DNA from: Streptomyces malaysiense
Lineage (GTDB): Bacteria; Actinomycetota; Actinomycetes; Streptomycetales; Streptomycetaceae
NCBI RefSeq assembly: GCF_000980885.2
Contig: NZ_LBDA02000048.1
Span: 44,793 to 108,792 of the forward strand
Direction: 5' to 3'
Length of the DNA: 64,000 bases
Positions within the stretch are counted from its first letter, which is position 1, and each line of letters begins with the position of its first letter. Made by a program: the position numbers and the translations under genes. Below the pieces are notes generated by a model that did no database searches, had not been told where the DNA came from, and saw only the letters and a list, made by a program, of their open reading frames with translations. This document shows positions 6,419 to 14,727 of the stretch, one piece after another.

Positions 6419-8629
6419 TCAGCTCTCGTGCCAGGGCGGCTCGTCGCGGAACAGCGGCCGGCCGTCCGGAAGCCGGGTGAGGATGCCCCGGGGTGCGTCC
6501 TGCGGGTACCCGAGGAAGCCGGTCTCCTCCGGGTACCGCGTCGGCACGTCCGCCGCCGACTGCGCCGGCGCCCCGCCGCCGTACCCGATGGGCTCCCACC
6601 CGTTCCCGCGTGTTGCCTCAGAAGACGAGGAGGTCCCGCGCCCGGACCGCGCCGGCCAGGCGAATCGTAGGGTCTGTGTGCTGGACAGCGGAAGGCGCAG
6701 CTCGCCCGTGTCCATCAGGGGGTTGTGCTGCGACTGGTGCAGCCGGGCGTACGCACCGCCCCTGACCAGCAGGTCCTCATGGCGGCCGGTTTCCACGATG
6801 CGGCCCCGGTCCACGACGAGGATGCGGTCGGCGTCCGGCGCCAGATCCAGATCGTGGGTGATCACGATGGTCGTGCGGCCGCTCATCAGGCGACGCAGCG
6901 GCTTCACGAACCGGCGCGCGGCCATCGCGTCCAGTCCGGTCGTCGGTTCGTCCAGTACGAGGACGGGCGAGTCCCGCAGGATGGCGCGGGCCAGCGCGAG
7001 ACGCTGGAGCTGGCCGCCGGAGAGCTGCGCCGAGTGCGGGTCGACCAGCGTGTCGTACCCCTCGGGCAGCCGCACGACGAAGTCGTGCGCGTCGGCCGCC
7101 CGCGCCGCCTCCATGATCGCTCGGTCGCTCGCCCCGGGGCGCCCGCAGGCGATGTTCGCGCGCACGGTGTCGTGCAGCACGAGGGTCTCCTGAGGCAGCA
7201 GCGTGATGTGCTCGCGCAGCCGGGCCAGCGGAAGACCGCTGACCGGAGCGCCGTCGAGGAGTACCGAACCGTGGTCGGGGTCGTAGAAGCGCAACAGCAT
7301 CTTGGAGATCGTGGACTTGCCGGCGCCGCTCGGTCCGGTGACGACGACGAGTTCCCCGGGCTGGACGGTGAAGGACAGGTTCTTCAGCGAGTCCTCGTCC
7401 GCGCCGGGGTAGCGGAAGGAGACGTTGCGCACCTCCACGGCTCCCTGGGGCCGTCCCTCCGGCTGGTACGTGTTCATGTTCCCGTACGCGAACGAGTGCG
7501 GGTCTGCGTACGGGAGAGGCTCCGGGTCGCCGACCGAGGGCTGGGCGTCCAGCACCTCGATCAGGCGTTCGGCCCCGGCCTTCGCCGCCGTGATCGTGAG
7601 ATTGAGCTGGGCGAGGCTGCGGACGGGCGGGTACAGATAGCCGAGGAAGGCGGAGAAGGCGAGGAGCTGCCCGAGGGTCATACGCCCGGTGGAGATCTCC
7701 CAGGCCCCGATGCCGATCACCGCGAGCACGCACACGGTCTCGATGACCTGGACGAGCTGCTCGTACGCCTCGGTGAGGCGCTGGGAGCGGACCGAGGCAC
7801 GGAACCAGGAGTCCGCCTCCTTCTTCAGCCGCCCACGCTCGGCGTCCCCGCGGCCGTACGCCTGGGTGAGGACGATGTTGCCGAGCGATTCCTCCACCAC
7901 GGACGTGATCGCGCCGTCGGCGGCCCGGCCCGCCCGCGAGACGTCCCCGAGCAGACCGGAGAAGCGGCGGGCCGCCAGCCAGAACAGCGGCGCGAGGACG
8001 AAGGTGGCCGCGGCCAGGTCCCAGCGCAGCCAGATGGCGGCGATCGCGTAGAAGAGCGCGCTGAAGGCCGCGGACGCCGCGCCGACGAGACCGGACACGA
8101 CCATGGTCTCGATCGCCTCGACGTCACTGGTGAGCCGGGACAGCAGATCGCCCTGCCGGTGCCGTTGGAAGAAGTGCGGGGGCAACCGCTGGACGTGGCT
8201 GAAGACATGGTCGCGCAGCCGCATCACGAAGCACTCGGTGAGCCAGGAGGCGAGCGAGTTGCCCGCGTAGCCCACGATCGCGCCCACCACCGCGACCCCC
8301 AGCCACTCGGCGGCCGGGCTCCAGAACGCCCCCAACGAGCCCTTCTCCAGAGCGTTGTCCGTGAGATCGCTGAACAACAGGATGGCCTCGGTCTCGGCGA
8401 GCGCCGCGCCGATCGCGCACAGCCAGACACACAGGAGACCGGCCCGCAGCCCTCTGGTCAGGGGCCAGAACCGCCGGAACGCGGTACGCGTGGCGATGAC
8501 CGGGGCGTCACCGGTCTCGTACTCGCCGTGCTCGTCGCGTTCCCCGTCGCCCTCGCGTGCACGGTATTCGCTGTACGCGGTGGGAATGCCGGATGTGTGG
8601 GCGTCTCCGTAATGCTCCGTGCCGGTCAT
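6419..8629 (-). CDS. ABC exporter half-transporter (membrane domain fused to ATPase)
   Basis: 736 aa from the ATG at 8629 (MTGTEHYGDAH). Upstream in-frame codons are read as non-coding. The N-terminal six-helix ABC exporter domain begins near residue 50 (FWPLTRGLRAGLLCVWLCAIG). The C-terminal ATPase has Walker A GPSGAGKS, signature LSGGQLQRLALARA, Walker B VLVLDEPTTGLD and switch His in VITHDLDL. A polar C-terminal extension of about 80 residues follows. Such proteins act as homodimers exporting lipids, drugs or peptides; the substrate here is unknown. A Pro/Lys/His-rich mini-protein gene lies directly upstream on the same strand, separated by a strong hairpin. Confidence 0.9.
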   Translation of the reverse strand: MTGTEHYGDAHTSGIPTAYSEYRAREGDGERDEHGEYETGDAPVIATRTAFRRFWPLTRGLRAGLLCVWLCAIGAALAETEAILLFSDLTDNALEKGSLGAFWSPAAEWLGVAVVGAIVGYAGNSLASWLTECFVMRLRDHVFSHVQRLPPHFFQRHRQGDLLSRLTSDVEAIETMVVSGLVGAASAAFSALFYAIAAIWLRWDLAAATFVLAPLFWLAARRFSGLLGDVSRAGRAADGAITSVVEESLGNIVLTQAYGRGDAERGRLKKEADSWFRASVRSQRLTEAYEQLVQVIETVCVLAVIGIGAWEISTGRMTLGQLLAFSAFLGYLYPPVRSLAQLNLTITAAKAGAERLIEVLDAQPSVGDPEPLPYADPHSFAYGNMNTYQPEGRPQGAVEVRNVSFRYPGADEDSLKNLSFTVQPGELVVVTGPSGAGKSTISKMLLRFYDPDHGSVLLDGAPVSGLPLARLREHITLLPQETLVLHDTVRANIACGRPGASDRAIMEAARAADAHDFVVRLPEGYDTLVDPHSAQLSGGQLQRLALARAILRDSPVLVLDEPTTGLDAMAARRFVKPLRRLMSGRTTIVITHDLDLAPDADRILVVDRGRIVETGRHEDLLVRGGAYARLHQSQHNPLMDTGELRLPLSSTQTLRFAWPARSGRGTSSSSEATRGNGWEPIGYGGGAPAQSAADVPTRYPEETGFLGYPQDAPRGILTRLPDGRPLFRDEPPWHES

Positions 8630-8740
8630 GTTCCCAGAATCGGCGATGGGTCTTGGTCGCCCCTTTGGATTTCCTCGGAAAGACCTGAGAGAAATTTCTG
8701 GAATGGAATGTGTTCCGTGCGGGCGGGAAGAAAGGCGGAA

Positions 8741-8770
8741 AGAGGGCCGACGGTGCACCGTCGGCCCTCT
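8741..8770 (-). terminator. Perfect 30-nt palindrome, terminator of the mini-protein gene
   Basis: AGAGGGCCGACGGTG (8741-8755) is followed immediately by its exact reverse complement (8756-8770). The hairpin lies 31 nt beyond the stop of the minus-strand mini-protein gene and 111 nt before the ABC exporter start. It therefore probably separates the two transcripts. Confidence 0.8.
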
Positions 8771-8801
8771 TCCTCACCGCGTGGTCAGCTCACCCGTGGG
8801 G

Positions 8802-8933
8802 TCAGCGTCCCTGGCCGGGAACCGGCTTGTGGTGGTGCTTCGGCGCGTGCTTCGGCGCGTGCTTCGGCTTCGGCGGCAGCGGGAGGTGCTTCTTGGGCTT
8901 GGGGGGCAGCGGGGCCAGCTTCTTGAAGCTCAT
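8802..8933 (-). CDS. Pro/Lys/His-rich mini-protein (43 aa)
   Basis: ATG at 8933 preceded by TAGGAGTCGAG, stop at 8802. The product starts MSFKKLAPLPPKPKKH, repeats the LPPKPK unit, then has HAPKHAPKHHHKP and ends VPGQGR. It has no hydrophobic segment, is strongly basic, and concentrates histidines in its second half, as metal-binding tails do. It lies between an ABC exporter (same strand) and the nickel regulator gene nur (divergent). A clear ribosome binding site and its own terminator argue it is a real gene. Metal binding or export is only a hypothesis. Confidence 0.65.
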   Translation of the reverse strand: MSFKKLAPLPPKPKKHLPLPPKPKHAPKHAPKHHHKPVPGQGR

Positions 8934-9308
8934 CTCGACTCCTAGATGTTTTGTGGTGCGGTGGTGCGAGAATTCTCTGCGTCGCGGCGGGACTCCCGAT
9001 CGATTTCTTCCGGGATTCCCGCGCCGGCCGACATGGAAAAACCTACACGCCGTTCCGGCGAGAAGAAGCCGTTCGCGCCTGTGAATTCCTTGGAATCTGC
9101 TGAGTCGTCACTTTGTGACCTGCGAAGGGTTTGGCCGCCAGGCGTCCTTGCCAGGGCTGCCGCAGGGTCGGCCGATCTCGGGTTTGCGCTGGGCGGCCGG
9201 CCGGAGCGTCGACGGCACCGGCGCTGTGGCGAGTGCGCCCGGCATACGCACGACGTGATCGAGGTCGACGGGTCTCCCCGCGACGGGCGTGGTCCTAGAC
9301 TCGTCGGT

Positions 9309-9746
9309 GTGGTGAGCACCGACTGGAAGAGCGACCTCAGGCAGCGCGGCTACCGGCTGACTCCGCAACGGCAACTTGTCCTCGAAGCCGTGGACACCCT
9401 CGAACACGCGACCCCCGACGACATCCTCGTGGAAGTGCGCAAGACGGCGTCGGGGGTCAACATCTCCACCGTCTACCGCACGCTGGAGCTCCTGGAGGAG
9501 CTGGGCCTGGTCAGCCACGCCCATCTGGGGCACGGCGCGCCGACCTACCACCTCGCCGACCGGCACCACCATCTGCACCTGGTGTGCCGGGACTGCGAGA
9601 GCGTGATCGAGGCGGACGTGAGCGTGGCCGCGGAGTTCACCGCCAAGCTGCGGCGGCAGTTCGGGTTCGACACCGACATGAAGCACTTCGCGATCTTCGG
9701 CCGATGCAAGGACTGCTCCCTGAAGAGCTCGACCACCGCGTCGTAG
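9309..9746 (+). CDS. nur: Nickel-responsive Fur-family repressor Nur
   Basis: 145 aa from GTG (MVSTDWKSDLRQRGYRLTPQR). It is a Fur-type winged-helix domain with dimerisation domain. The nickel ligands known from S. coelicolor Nur fall at the expected places: His70, His72 and His126 for the Ni site, and His33, His86, His88 and His90 for the M site. Cys93/Cys96 and Cys132/Cys135 are also present. In S. coelicolor, Nur with nickel represses nickel uptake genes and the iron superoxide dismutase gene sodF. The upstream reading frame to 8946 is not needed. The ygfZ-like gene follows 10 nt later and may be co-transcribed. Confidence 0.95.
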   Translation: MVSTDWKSDLRQRGYRLTPQRQLVLEAVDTLEHATPDDILVEVRKTASGVNISTVYRTLELLEELGLVSHAHLGHGAPTYHLADRHHHLHLVCRDCESVIEADVSVAAEFTAKLRRQFGFDTDMKHFAIFGRCKDCSLKSSTTAS

Positions 9747-9756
9747 GCTTGCGCGT

Positions 9757-10722
9757 ATGAAGAGCCCCCTGCTGTCCCTGCCCGGCGCCGTTCCCGCCGA
9801 GGGCGTGGACGAAGGCGTCGCCGCCCACTACGGCGATCTGTTCCGCGAGCAGCGCGCCCTCGCCGACGGCACCGGATTCGTCGACCTCTCGCACCGCGGT
9901 GTGATCACCGTCAGCGGCGAGGACCGGCTGAGCTGGCTGCATCTGCTGCTCACCCAGCACGTCAGCGACCTGCCCACCGGCCAGGCCACCGAGGCGCTGA
10001 TCCTCTCGGCGAACGGGCACATCGAGCACGCCCTGTACCTGGTGGACGACGGTACGACGGTCTGGGCGCACGTCGAGCCGGGCACGCGCGAGGCACTGGT
10101 CGCGTACCTGGAGTCGATGAAGTTCTTCTACCGGGTGGAAGTCGCCGACCGCACCGACGAGTTCGCGGTGGTGTACCTGCCCGCCGGGTCCATCGCCGAG
10201 GTGCCCGAGGGCGTCGTCGTACGCGAGACCCCGTACGGCCGTGATCTCTTCCTGCCGCGCGAGGACCTGGAGTCCTTCGCGGCGGCGCACGGGCCCGCCG
10301 CGGGGCTGCTCGCGCATGAGGCGCTGCGGGTCGAGCAGCACCGGCCGCGGCTCGGGTTCGAGACCGATCACCGTACGATCCCGCACGAGCTGGGCTGGAT
10401 CGGCACGGCCGTGCACCTCCAGAAGGGCTGCTACCGGGGGCAGGAGACCGTCGCCCGCGTCCAGAACCTCGGCAAGCCGCCGCGCCGGCTCGTCTTCCTG
10501 CACCTGGACGGCAGCGATGTGCACCTGCCGGCGCCGGGCACGGAGATCCGGCTGGCGGACGAGGGCCCCGACGGCCGCAAGATCGGTTTCGTGACCTCGT
10601 CCGTGCGCCACCACGAGCTGGGCCCGGTGGCGCTCGCCCTGGTCAAGCGGAACGTGCCCCTCGACGCGGCGCTCCTGGCCGGAGAGACGGCCGCGGCGCA
10701 GGAGGTCGTGGTCGAGCCGTAG
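9757..10722 (+). CDS. ygfZ: YgfZ/CAF17-family folate-binding protein
   Basis: 321 aa. It contains the diagnostic motif KGCYRGQE (Cys near residue 227) of the YgfZ/GcvT family, with the aminomethyltransferase-like N-terminal region (GVITVSGEDRLSWLHLLLTQHV) and the C-terminal barrel. Family members bind tetrahydrofolate and help maintain or repair a subset of iron-sulfur enzymes; the motif cysteine is essential in E. coli. It starts 10 nt after nur and converges on dtd. Confidence 0.9.
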   Translation: MKSPLLSLPGAVPAEGVDEGVAAHYGDLFREQRALADGTGFVDLSHRGVITVSGEDRLSWLHLLLTQHVSDLPTGQATEALILSANGHIEHALYLVDDGTTVWAHVEPGTREALVAYLESMKFFYRVEVADRTDEFAVVYLPAGSIAEVPEGVVVRETPYGRDLFLPREDLESFAAAHGPAAGLLAHEALRVEQHRPRLGFETDHRTIPHELGWIGTAVHLQKGCYRGQETVARVQNLGKPPRRLVFLHLDGSDVHLPAPGTEIRLADEGPDGRKIGFVTSSVRHHELGPVALALVKRNVPLDAALLAGETAAAQEVVVEP

Positions 10723-10750
10723 CGCCGCCGGGCGCCCCGGGCCGTGCCGG

Positions 10751-11176
10751 TCACATCTCCAGCAGTACCGTGAACGGCCCGTCGTTCGTCAGCGACACCC
10801 GCATCTTCGCCCCGAACCGCCCCGTCGCCACCGTCGCGCCCAGGTCCCGGAGCCGGGCCACGACCTCGTCCACCAGCGGCTCGGCGACATCACCGGGGGC
10901 CGCCGCGTTCCAGGTGGGGCGGCGGCCCTTGCGGGCGTCGCCGTAGAGGGTGAACTGGCTGATGACGAGCAGCGGGGCGTCGATGTCGCTGCACGAACGC
11001 TCCTCGGACAGCATCCGCACCGACCAGAGCTTGCGGGCCAGCTGCGCCGCCTTCTCCTTGGTGTCCTCATGGGTCACGCCGACGAGGACGCACAGGCCCT
11101 CGCCCTCGATCGCGCCCACCGTCTCGCCGTCCACGACGACGCTCGCGCCGTCCACTCTCTGCACCACCGCTCGCAT
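10751..11176 (-). CDS. dtd: D-aminoacyl-tRNA deacylase
   Basis: 141 aa from MRAVVQRVDGASVVVDGE, which matches the family N-terminus; an extra 12 upstream codons are probably not translated. Catalytic and structural motifs are SQFTLYGDARKGRRPTW and NDGPFTVLLEM. The enzyme hydrolyses D-amino acids (and glycine mischarged on tRNA-Ala) from tRNA to protect translation. It is convergent with ygfZ and divergent from rsiG. Confidence 0.95.
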   Translation of the reverse strand: MRAVVQRVDGASVVVDGETVGAIEGEGLCVLVGVTHEDTKEKAAQLARKLWSVRMLSEERSCSDIDAPLLVISQFTLYGDARKGRRPTWNAAAPGDVAEPLVDEVVARLRDLGATVATGRFGAKMRVSLTNDGPFTVLLEM

Positions 11177-11334
11177 GCGGACCATGATGCCGGGTACCGG
11201 GGAAGCGGTCACAAGCGGACCTTATGGAACCCTTACCGCCCATCCGGGGCTGTTCGGGGGCACTCGGTCACATACGGTGCGCCGAGGGTGGCACGATGCT
11301 CTCACACGCCGGTCGAGGGGACGGTCCGAACCAC

Positions 11335-11937
11335 ATGAGCACTTCCAGCACCAGCGAGCTGCCCGCCCCGCAGGGGACGTACCGGCCACCCGTGCAGCGG
11401 GCCGACGAGCCCGTGATCGCACCGGCGCCGGGGCGGCCACCGGCGCCCGAGCTGTCCCGGCTGAGCCTGCCCGAACTGCGCGCGCTGCGCCGTGACGCCC
11501 AGCGCGACGAGGCCGATCTCAGCTATGTGCGACGGCTGCTGCAGGGCCGGATCGACATCCTGCACGCGGAGCTGGGCCGCCGCGGCCGGGCGGCCGCGCC
11601 CGCGCCGAAGGACGCCTCCGTGGTCGAGCGGCTCCCGGAGATCCTGCGCGACGCCCCGGCCCGCCAGCGCTCCTCGGCCCGCCATGTCACGGTCGGCACC
11701 CCCCGGGGCGAGGAGGTCCGACAGCTCGCCGCCGAGATGCTCGCCGAGGTGGAGCTGAGCGATCTCACCGCGCGCACGGACCTCGAACTGTCCGCCGCCA
11801 TGGGCCGCTTGGAGCGGTACGAGCAGGAGGTGTCGCGGCGCCGCCAGCGCCTCCAGCACACCGCCGACGGGTGCGGCGGGGAGATCGCCCGCCGCTACCG
11901 GGTGGGCGAGGCGCAGGTGGACGACCTGCTGGTGTGA
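11335..11937 (+). CDS. rsiG: RsiG, c-di-GMP-dependent anti-sigma factor of WhiG
   Basis: 200 aa from MSTSSTSELPAPQG; an ATG at 11296 would add 13 residues. RsiG binds two c-di-GMP molecules through two copies of E(X)3S(X)2R(X)3Q(X)3D. Both copies are visible: residues 59-74 (EADLSYVRRLLQGRID) and residues 163-178 (EQEVSRRRQRLQHTAD). Each lies in a long helix of an antiparallel coiled coil. In S. venezuelae, RsiG with c-di-GMP sequesters the sporulation sigma factor WhiG. The motif spacing and the genome position next to devAB make this assignment strong. Confidence 0.93.
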   Translation: MSTSSTSELPAPQGTYRPPVQRADEPVIAPAPGRPPAPELSRLSLPELRALRRDAQRDEADLSYVRRLLQGRIDILHAELGRRGRAAAPAPKDASVVERLPEILRDAPARQRSSARHVTVGTPRGEEVRQLAAEMLAEVELSDLTARTDLELSAAMGRLERYEQEVSRRRQRLQHTADGCGGEIARRYRVGEAQVDDLLV

Positions 11938-11997
11938 CGCGACCAGGGGGCGGAAATCGGCGGGACAGCCGGCGGGACGGATGCCTACCGTGGGCTC

Positions 11998-13233
11998 ATG
12001 AACGACGTCCGCACCGCCACCGAGGCCGACTTCGACGACTGGCAGCGCGCCCTCGCCGTGGGCTTCACCCAGTCCTCGGCCCTGGCCCGTGAGCAACTCG
12101 ACGCCCGGCGAAGGAAGTTCACACCGGGCCGCTATCTCGGGGCCGTGGACGGCGGCCGCTGGGTGGCCACGTTCCGCTCCTTCGAGCAGGAGTTGACCAC
12201 GGTGGGCGGCGGTGTGGTCCCCGCCGACGCCATCAGCGGGGTGACCGTCAGCCCCACACACCGCCGCCGCGGCCTGCTGAGCCGCATGATGGCGAAGGAC
12301 CTCGCGGCGGCCCGGGAGCGCGGGGACGTCGTCGCCACCCTGCTCGCCGCCGAGTACCCGATCTACGGCCGGTTCGGCTTCGGCCCGGCCACCTGGACGT
12401 CCCGGTGGACCGTCGACGTCCCGCGGGCCGGCCTCGACCGCCGCTGGTCGGGCCCGGACGACGGCGGCCGGATCGAGCTGCTGGACGGCGCGGAGGTGCG
12501 CAAGCTGGGCCCCGAGCTCTTCGACCGGTTCCGCCGGGCACAGCCCGGCGCGGTCAGCCGCGACGAGCTGTGGTGGGAGCAGTTCACCGGCGAGCTGCGC
12601 GCCCACGCCGACTACGTGGAGCCGACGCACGCCCTCTACCGCTCGGCGTCCGGTGAGGCCCAGGGCCTGGTGTCGTACCGGAGCGACGACACCTGGACCG
12701 GCCGGCAGCCGGACCAGACCGCGCGCGTCGTGCGGCTCTTCGGGACCACCCCGGCGGCCGAGCGCGCGCTGTGGCACCACCTGTGCTCCATCGACTGGAT
12801 CACCAAGGTCGACAGCGGCGGTCGCGGCCCCGACGACCTGCTCCCGTGCTTCCTGCCCGACCCGCGCGCCGCCCGGATCACCGAGCACGCGGACATGCTG
12901 TGGGTGCGGATCCTGGACGTCGTGCGGGCTCTGGAGGCGCGCGGGTACGACCACGAGGGCGCGCTGGTGCTGGAGATCGCGGACGAGGCCGGCTGCGCGG
13001 GCGGGCGCTACCGGCTGGAGGTCTCACCGCAGGGCGCCTCCTGCACGGCCACCACCGCGAGCCCCGATCTGACCCTCGGGGTCCAGGAGCTGGCGTCCGT
13101 ATGGCTCGGCGGGCGGTCGGCGCTGCGGCTGGCCGCGCTGGGCCGGGTGCGGGAAGAGCGAGAGGGCGCCGCCCGGCAGGCCGACGCCCTGTTCCGCTCG
13201 CCCAGGCTTCCATGGTGCCCGGACGACTTCTGA
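11998..13233 (+). CDS. Eis-like GNAT N-acetyltransferase
   Basis: 411 aa with the three-part Eis architecture: an N-terminal GNAT domain (about residues 1-150), a second degenerate GNAT domain, and a C-terminal sterol-carrier-like domain (about 310-411) ending in a free carboxylate (CPDDF). The acetyl-CoA loop is GVTVSPTHRRRGLLSRMM near residues 80-97. Mycobacterial Eis acetylates aminoglycosides and proteins at multiple amines. The substrate of the Streptomyces version is unknown. It starts about 60 nt after rsiG. Confidence 0.9.
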   Translation: MNDVRTATEADFDDWQRALAVGFTQSSALAREQLDARRRKFTPGRYLGAVDGGRWVATFRSFEQELTTVGGGVVPADAISGVTVSPTHRRRGLLSRMMAKDLAAARERGDVVATLLAAEYPIYGRFGFGPATWTSRWTVDVPRAGLDRRWSGPDDGGRIELLDGAEVRKLGPELFDRFRRAQPGAVSRDELWWEQFTGELRAHADYVEPTHALYRSASGEAQGLVSYRSDDTWTGRQPDQTARVVRLFGTTPAAERALWHHLCSIDWITKVDSGGRGPDDLLPCFLPDPRAARITEHADMLWVRILDVVRALEARGYDHEGALVLEIADEAGCAGGRYRLEVSPQGASCTATTASPDLTLGVQELASVWLGGRSALRLAALGRVREEREGAARQADALFRSPRLPWCPDDF

Positions 13234-13280
13234 CCGCTCCCCTCGTCGGCGGCGGCGAAGTGTTCATCCGTAGCGAGCTG

Positions 13281-13396
13281 TTCAGTTGTGGCTGTGCTGT
13301 GCGGTCCTCGGTCGTGACCGTGTTCAGTTGTGGCTGTGCGCGTCGTGTTCAGTTGTCGGCGTCTTCAGTTGTTCGCGTCTTCAGTTGTGGCTGTGC
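13281..13396 (+). repeat. Short direct repeats TTCAGTTGTGGCTGTGC
   Basis: Three exact 17-bp copies occur at 13281-13297, 13323-13339 and 13380-13396. Two partial copies start TTCAGTTG at 13348 and 13364. They lie just downstream of the eis-like gene in a non-coding interval. Spacing is irregular (42 and 57 nt between perfect copies), so this is neither a CRISPR nor a simple tandem repeat. Confidence 0.8.
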
Positions 13397-13490
13397 GCTT
13401 CGCCGGCCGTCCCCGGTCCGGGCTCCCGGCTCCCCTCCGGATCGGTGCCCGGTACGGCCAACCACTGGGAAGCTTGACCATGTCAGCCGA

Positions 13491-13840
13491 GTTGGCTGCC
13501 AACTTATCTCCAGTTATCTCCGTTGGGGGGCGTCTCATAACCAGCTGTCGCCGAACTTCCCCAAGTTGGCGAGAAGTCGCGGGGTCCGGCCGTGGGTCCG
13601 GAGCGCGACTCCGGCAGGCCCTGGACGTCCCGCGCACGGAGCGGTGCTCACCGGGGTCGGGGGCGGCAAGGCCGGCTGCGGCTGATCCGTGCGAGGGAGT
13701 CGAAACCGGCCAAGATCGGCCTCCGCGCGAACTTCCGCCAACTCGGCGAAGTTGGCTGGGTGATCCGTTGGAGTTGTCTCCACTTGGTGGCACCGCATAA
13801 ACAACCTTTCGACAACTCCCCATAGATGGATGGAAGTTGT
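13491..13840 (+). promoter_or_regulatory. devA leader region with four AGTTG/CAACT dyads
   Basis: The 600-nt gap between the eis-like gene and devA has no convincing gene. Its second half holds related inverted repeats: GTTGG-CTG-CCAAC (13491-13503), AACTT-CCCC-AAGTT (13554-13567), GCCAACT-CGGCGA-AGTTGGC (13737-13756) and ACAACT...AGTTGT (13812-13840). The shared AGTTG/CAACT half-sites, the last within 30 nt of the devA start, look like operators for a dimeric regulator. DevA itself is a candidate, since GntR proteins commonly autoregulate. This is inference. Confidence 0.5.
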
Positions 13841-13866
13841 AACGTTTGGTGGTGGCCCAGGAGCAC

Positions 13867-14727
13867 ATGGCAGTCAACGGCGGTGGCAGACGCAGCCCCC
13901 AGGAGATCGCGGGAGTCCTGCGTGAGCGCATGCGCGCCGGAATCCTGCGGCCGGGCGAACGGCTGCCCACCCAGGCCGAGCTGGCCGAGGAGTTCGGCGT
14001 CGAGCGCGGTGCCGTGCGTCAGGCGCTGCGGGTGCTCCAGCAGGACGGCCTGCTCAGCGGCGTCACCAAGGGCAGCCCGCCACGAGTCGCCGAGCAGCGC
14101 TCAGGAGCCGGCGAACCCCAGCCGACCATGGTGGCGCTCGCGCCCCGGCTGACCGACGCGTTCGCGGCGCAGCGGGTGCGCGTCGACGCCGTCTGCCTGA
14201 CCGCGCAGAGCCTGATCCCGGCCCTCGGCGAACCGCTGCGCCTGATCCACGAGGGCAAGCTGAACCCGGAGCGGATCGACGTCCGCATCCTGCTGCCGTC
14301 GCGGGACATCAACCTGGCCTTCCCGGTCTCGGTCGACGCCGGGAGCGCCGAGGACGAGGCGGTGCACCAGCGCTGGCTGGCCATGCGCAACGCCCAGGGC
14401 CAGGTGCTCCAGTACAACCTCCAGGCCCTGCGCGGCACCCACGACATCGACGTCCATGTCGCCTTCCGGGCCCTGCCGTTCACCCCGCCGGTGAAGCTGT
14501 ACCTGCTCAACGGGTCCGAGGCCCTCTTCGCGCACTACATGATCACGCGCCGCGCCGAGGCCACCGACGACGGGATGCTGGAGATGTACGACGCGGTCGG
14601 CTCCGAGTCCCTGCTCTTCTCCTTCGAGCGGGCCGCCGGGCAGCGGGACACGGCGTTCGTGGAGGAATCGCAGAAGTGGTTCGACGCCCTCTGGGAAACC
14701 ATCTCCACGGACCTGACACTCTCCTAG
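13867..14727 (+). CDS. devA: DevA, GntR-family developmental regulator
   Basis: 286 aa from the ATG at 13867 (MAVNGGGRRSPQEIAGV), preceded by CAGGAG; a GTG at 13846 is possible. An N-terminal winged helix-turn-helix of GntR type occupies about residues 8-75 (RPGERLPTQAELAEEFGVERGAVRQALRVLQQDGLL). The C-terminal domain of about 200 residues has no recognised ligand signature. S. coelicolor DevA is needed for normal aerial development and is co-transcribed with devB, matching the 1-nt stop/start overlap here (TAGTG). The upstream dyads may be its operators. Confidence 0.85.
   Translation: MAVNGGGRRSPQEIAGVLRERMRAGILRPGERLPTQAELAEEFGVERGAVRQALRVLQQDGLLSGVTKGSPPRVAEQRSGAGEPQPTMVALAPRLTDAFAAQRVRVDAVCLTAQSLIPALGEPLRLIHEGKLNPERIDVRILLPSRDINLAFPVSVDAGSAEDEAVHQRWLAMRNAQGQVLQYNLQALRGTHDIDVHVAFRALPFTPPVKLYLLNGSEALFAHYMITRRAEATDDGMLEMYDAVGSESLLFSFERAAGQRDTAFVEESQKWFDALWETISTDLTLS

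Noticed and set aside
8946..9308. N-terminal extension of nur
   Set aside because: Residue numbering of Nur metal ligands fits the GTG at 9309; the upstream part is non-homologous.
13281..13396. CRISPR array
   Set aside because: Only three exact copies with irregular spacing.
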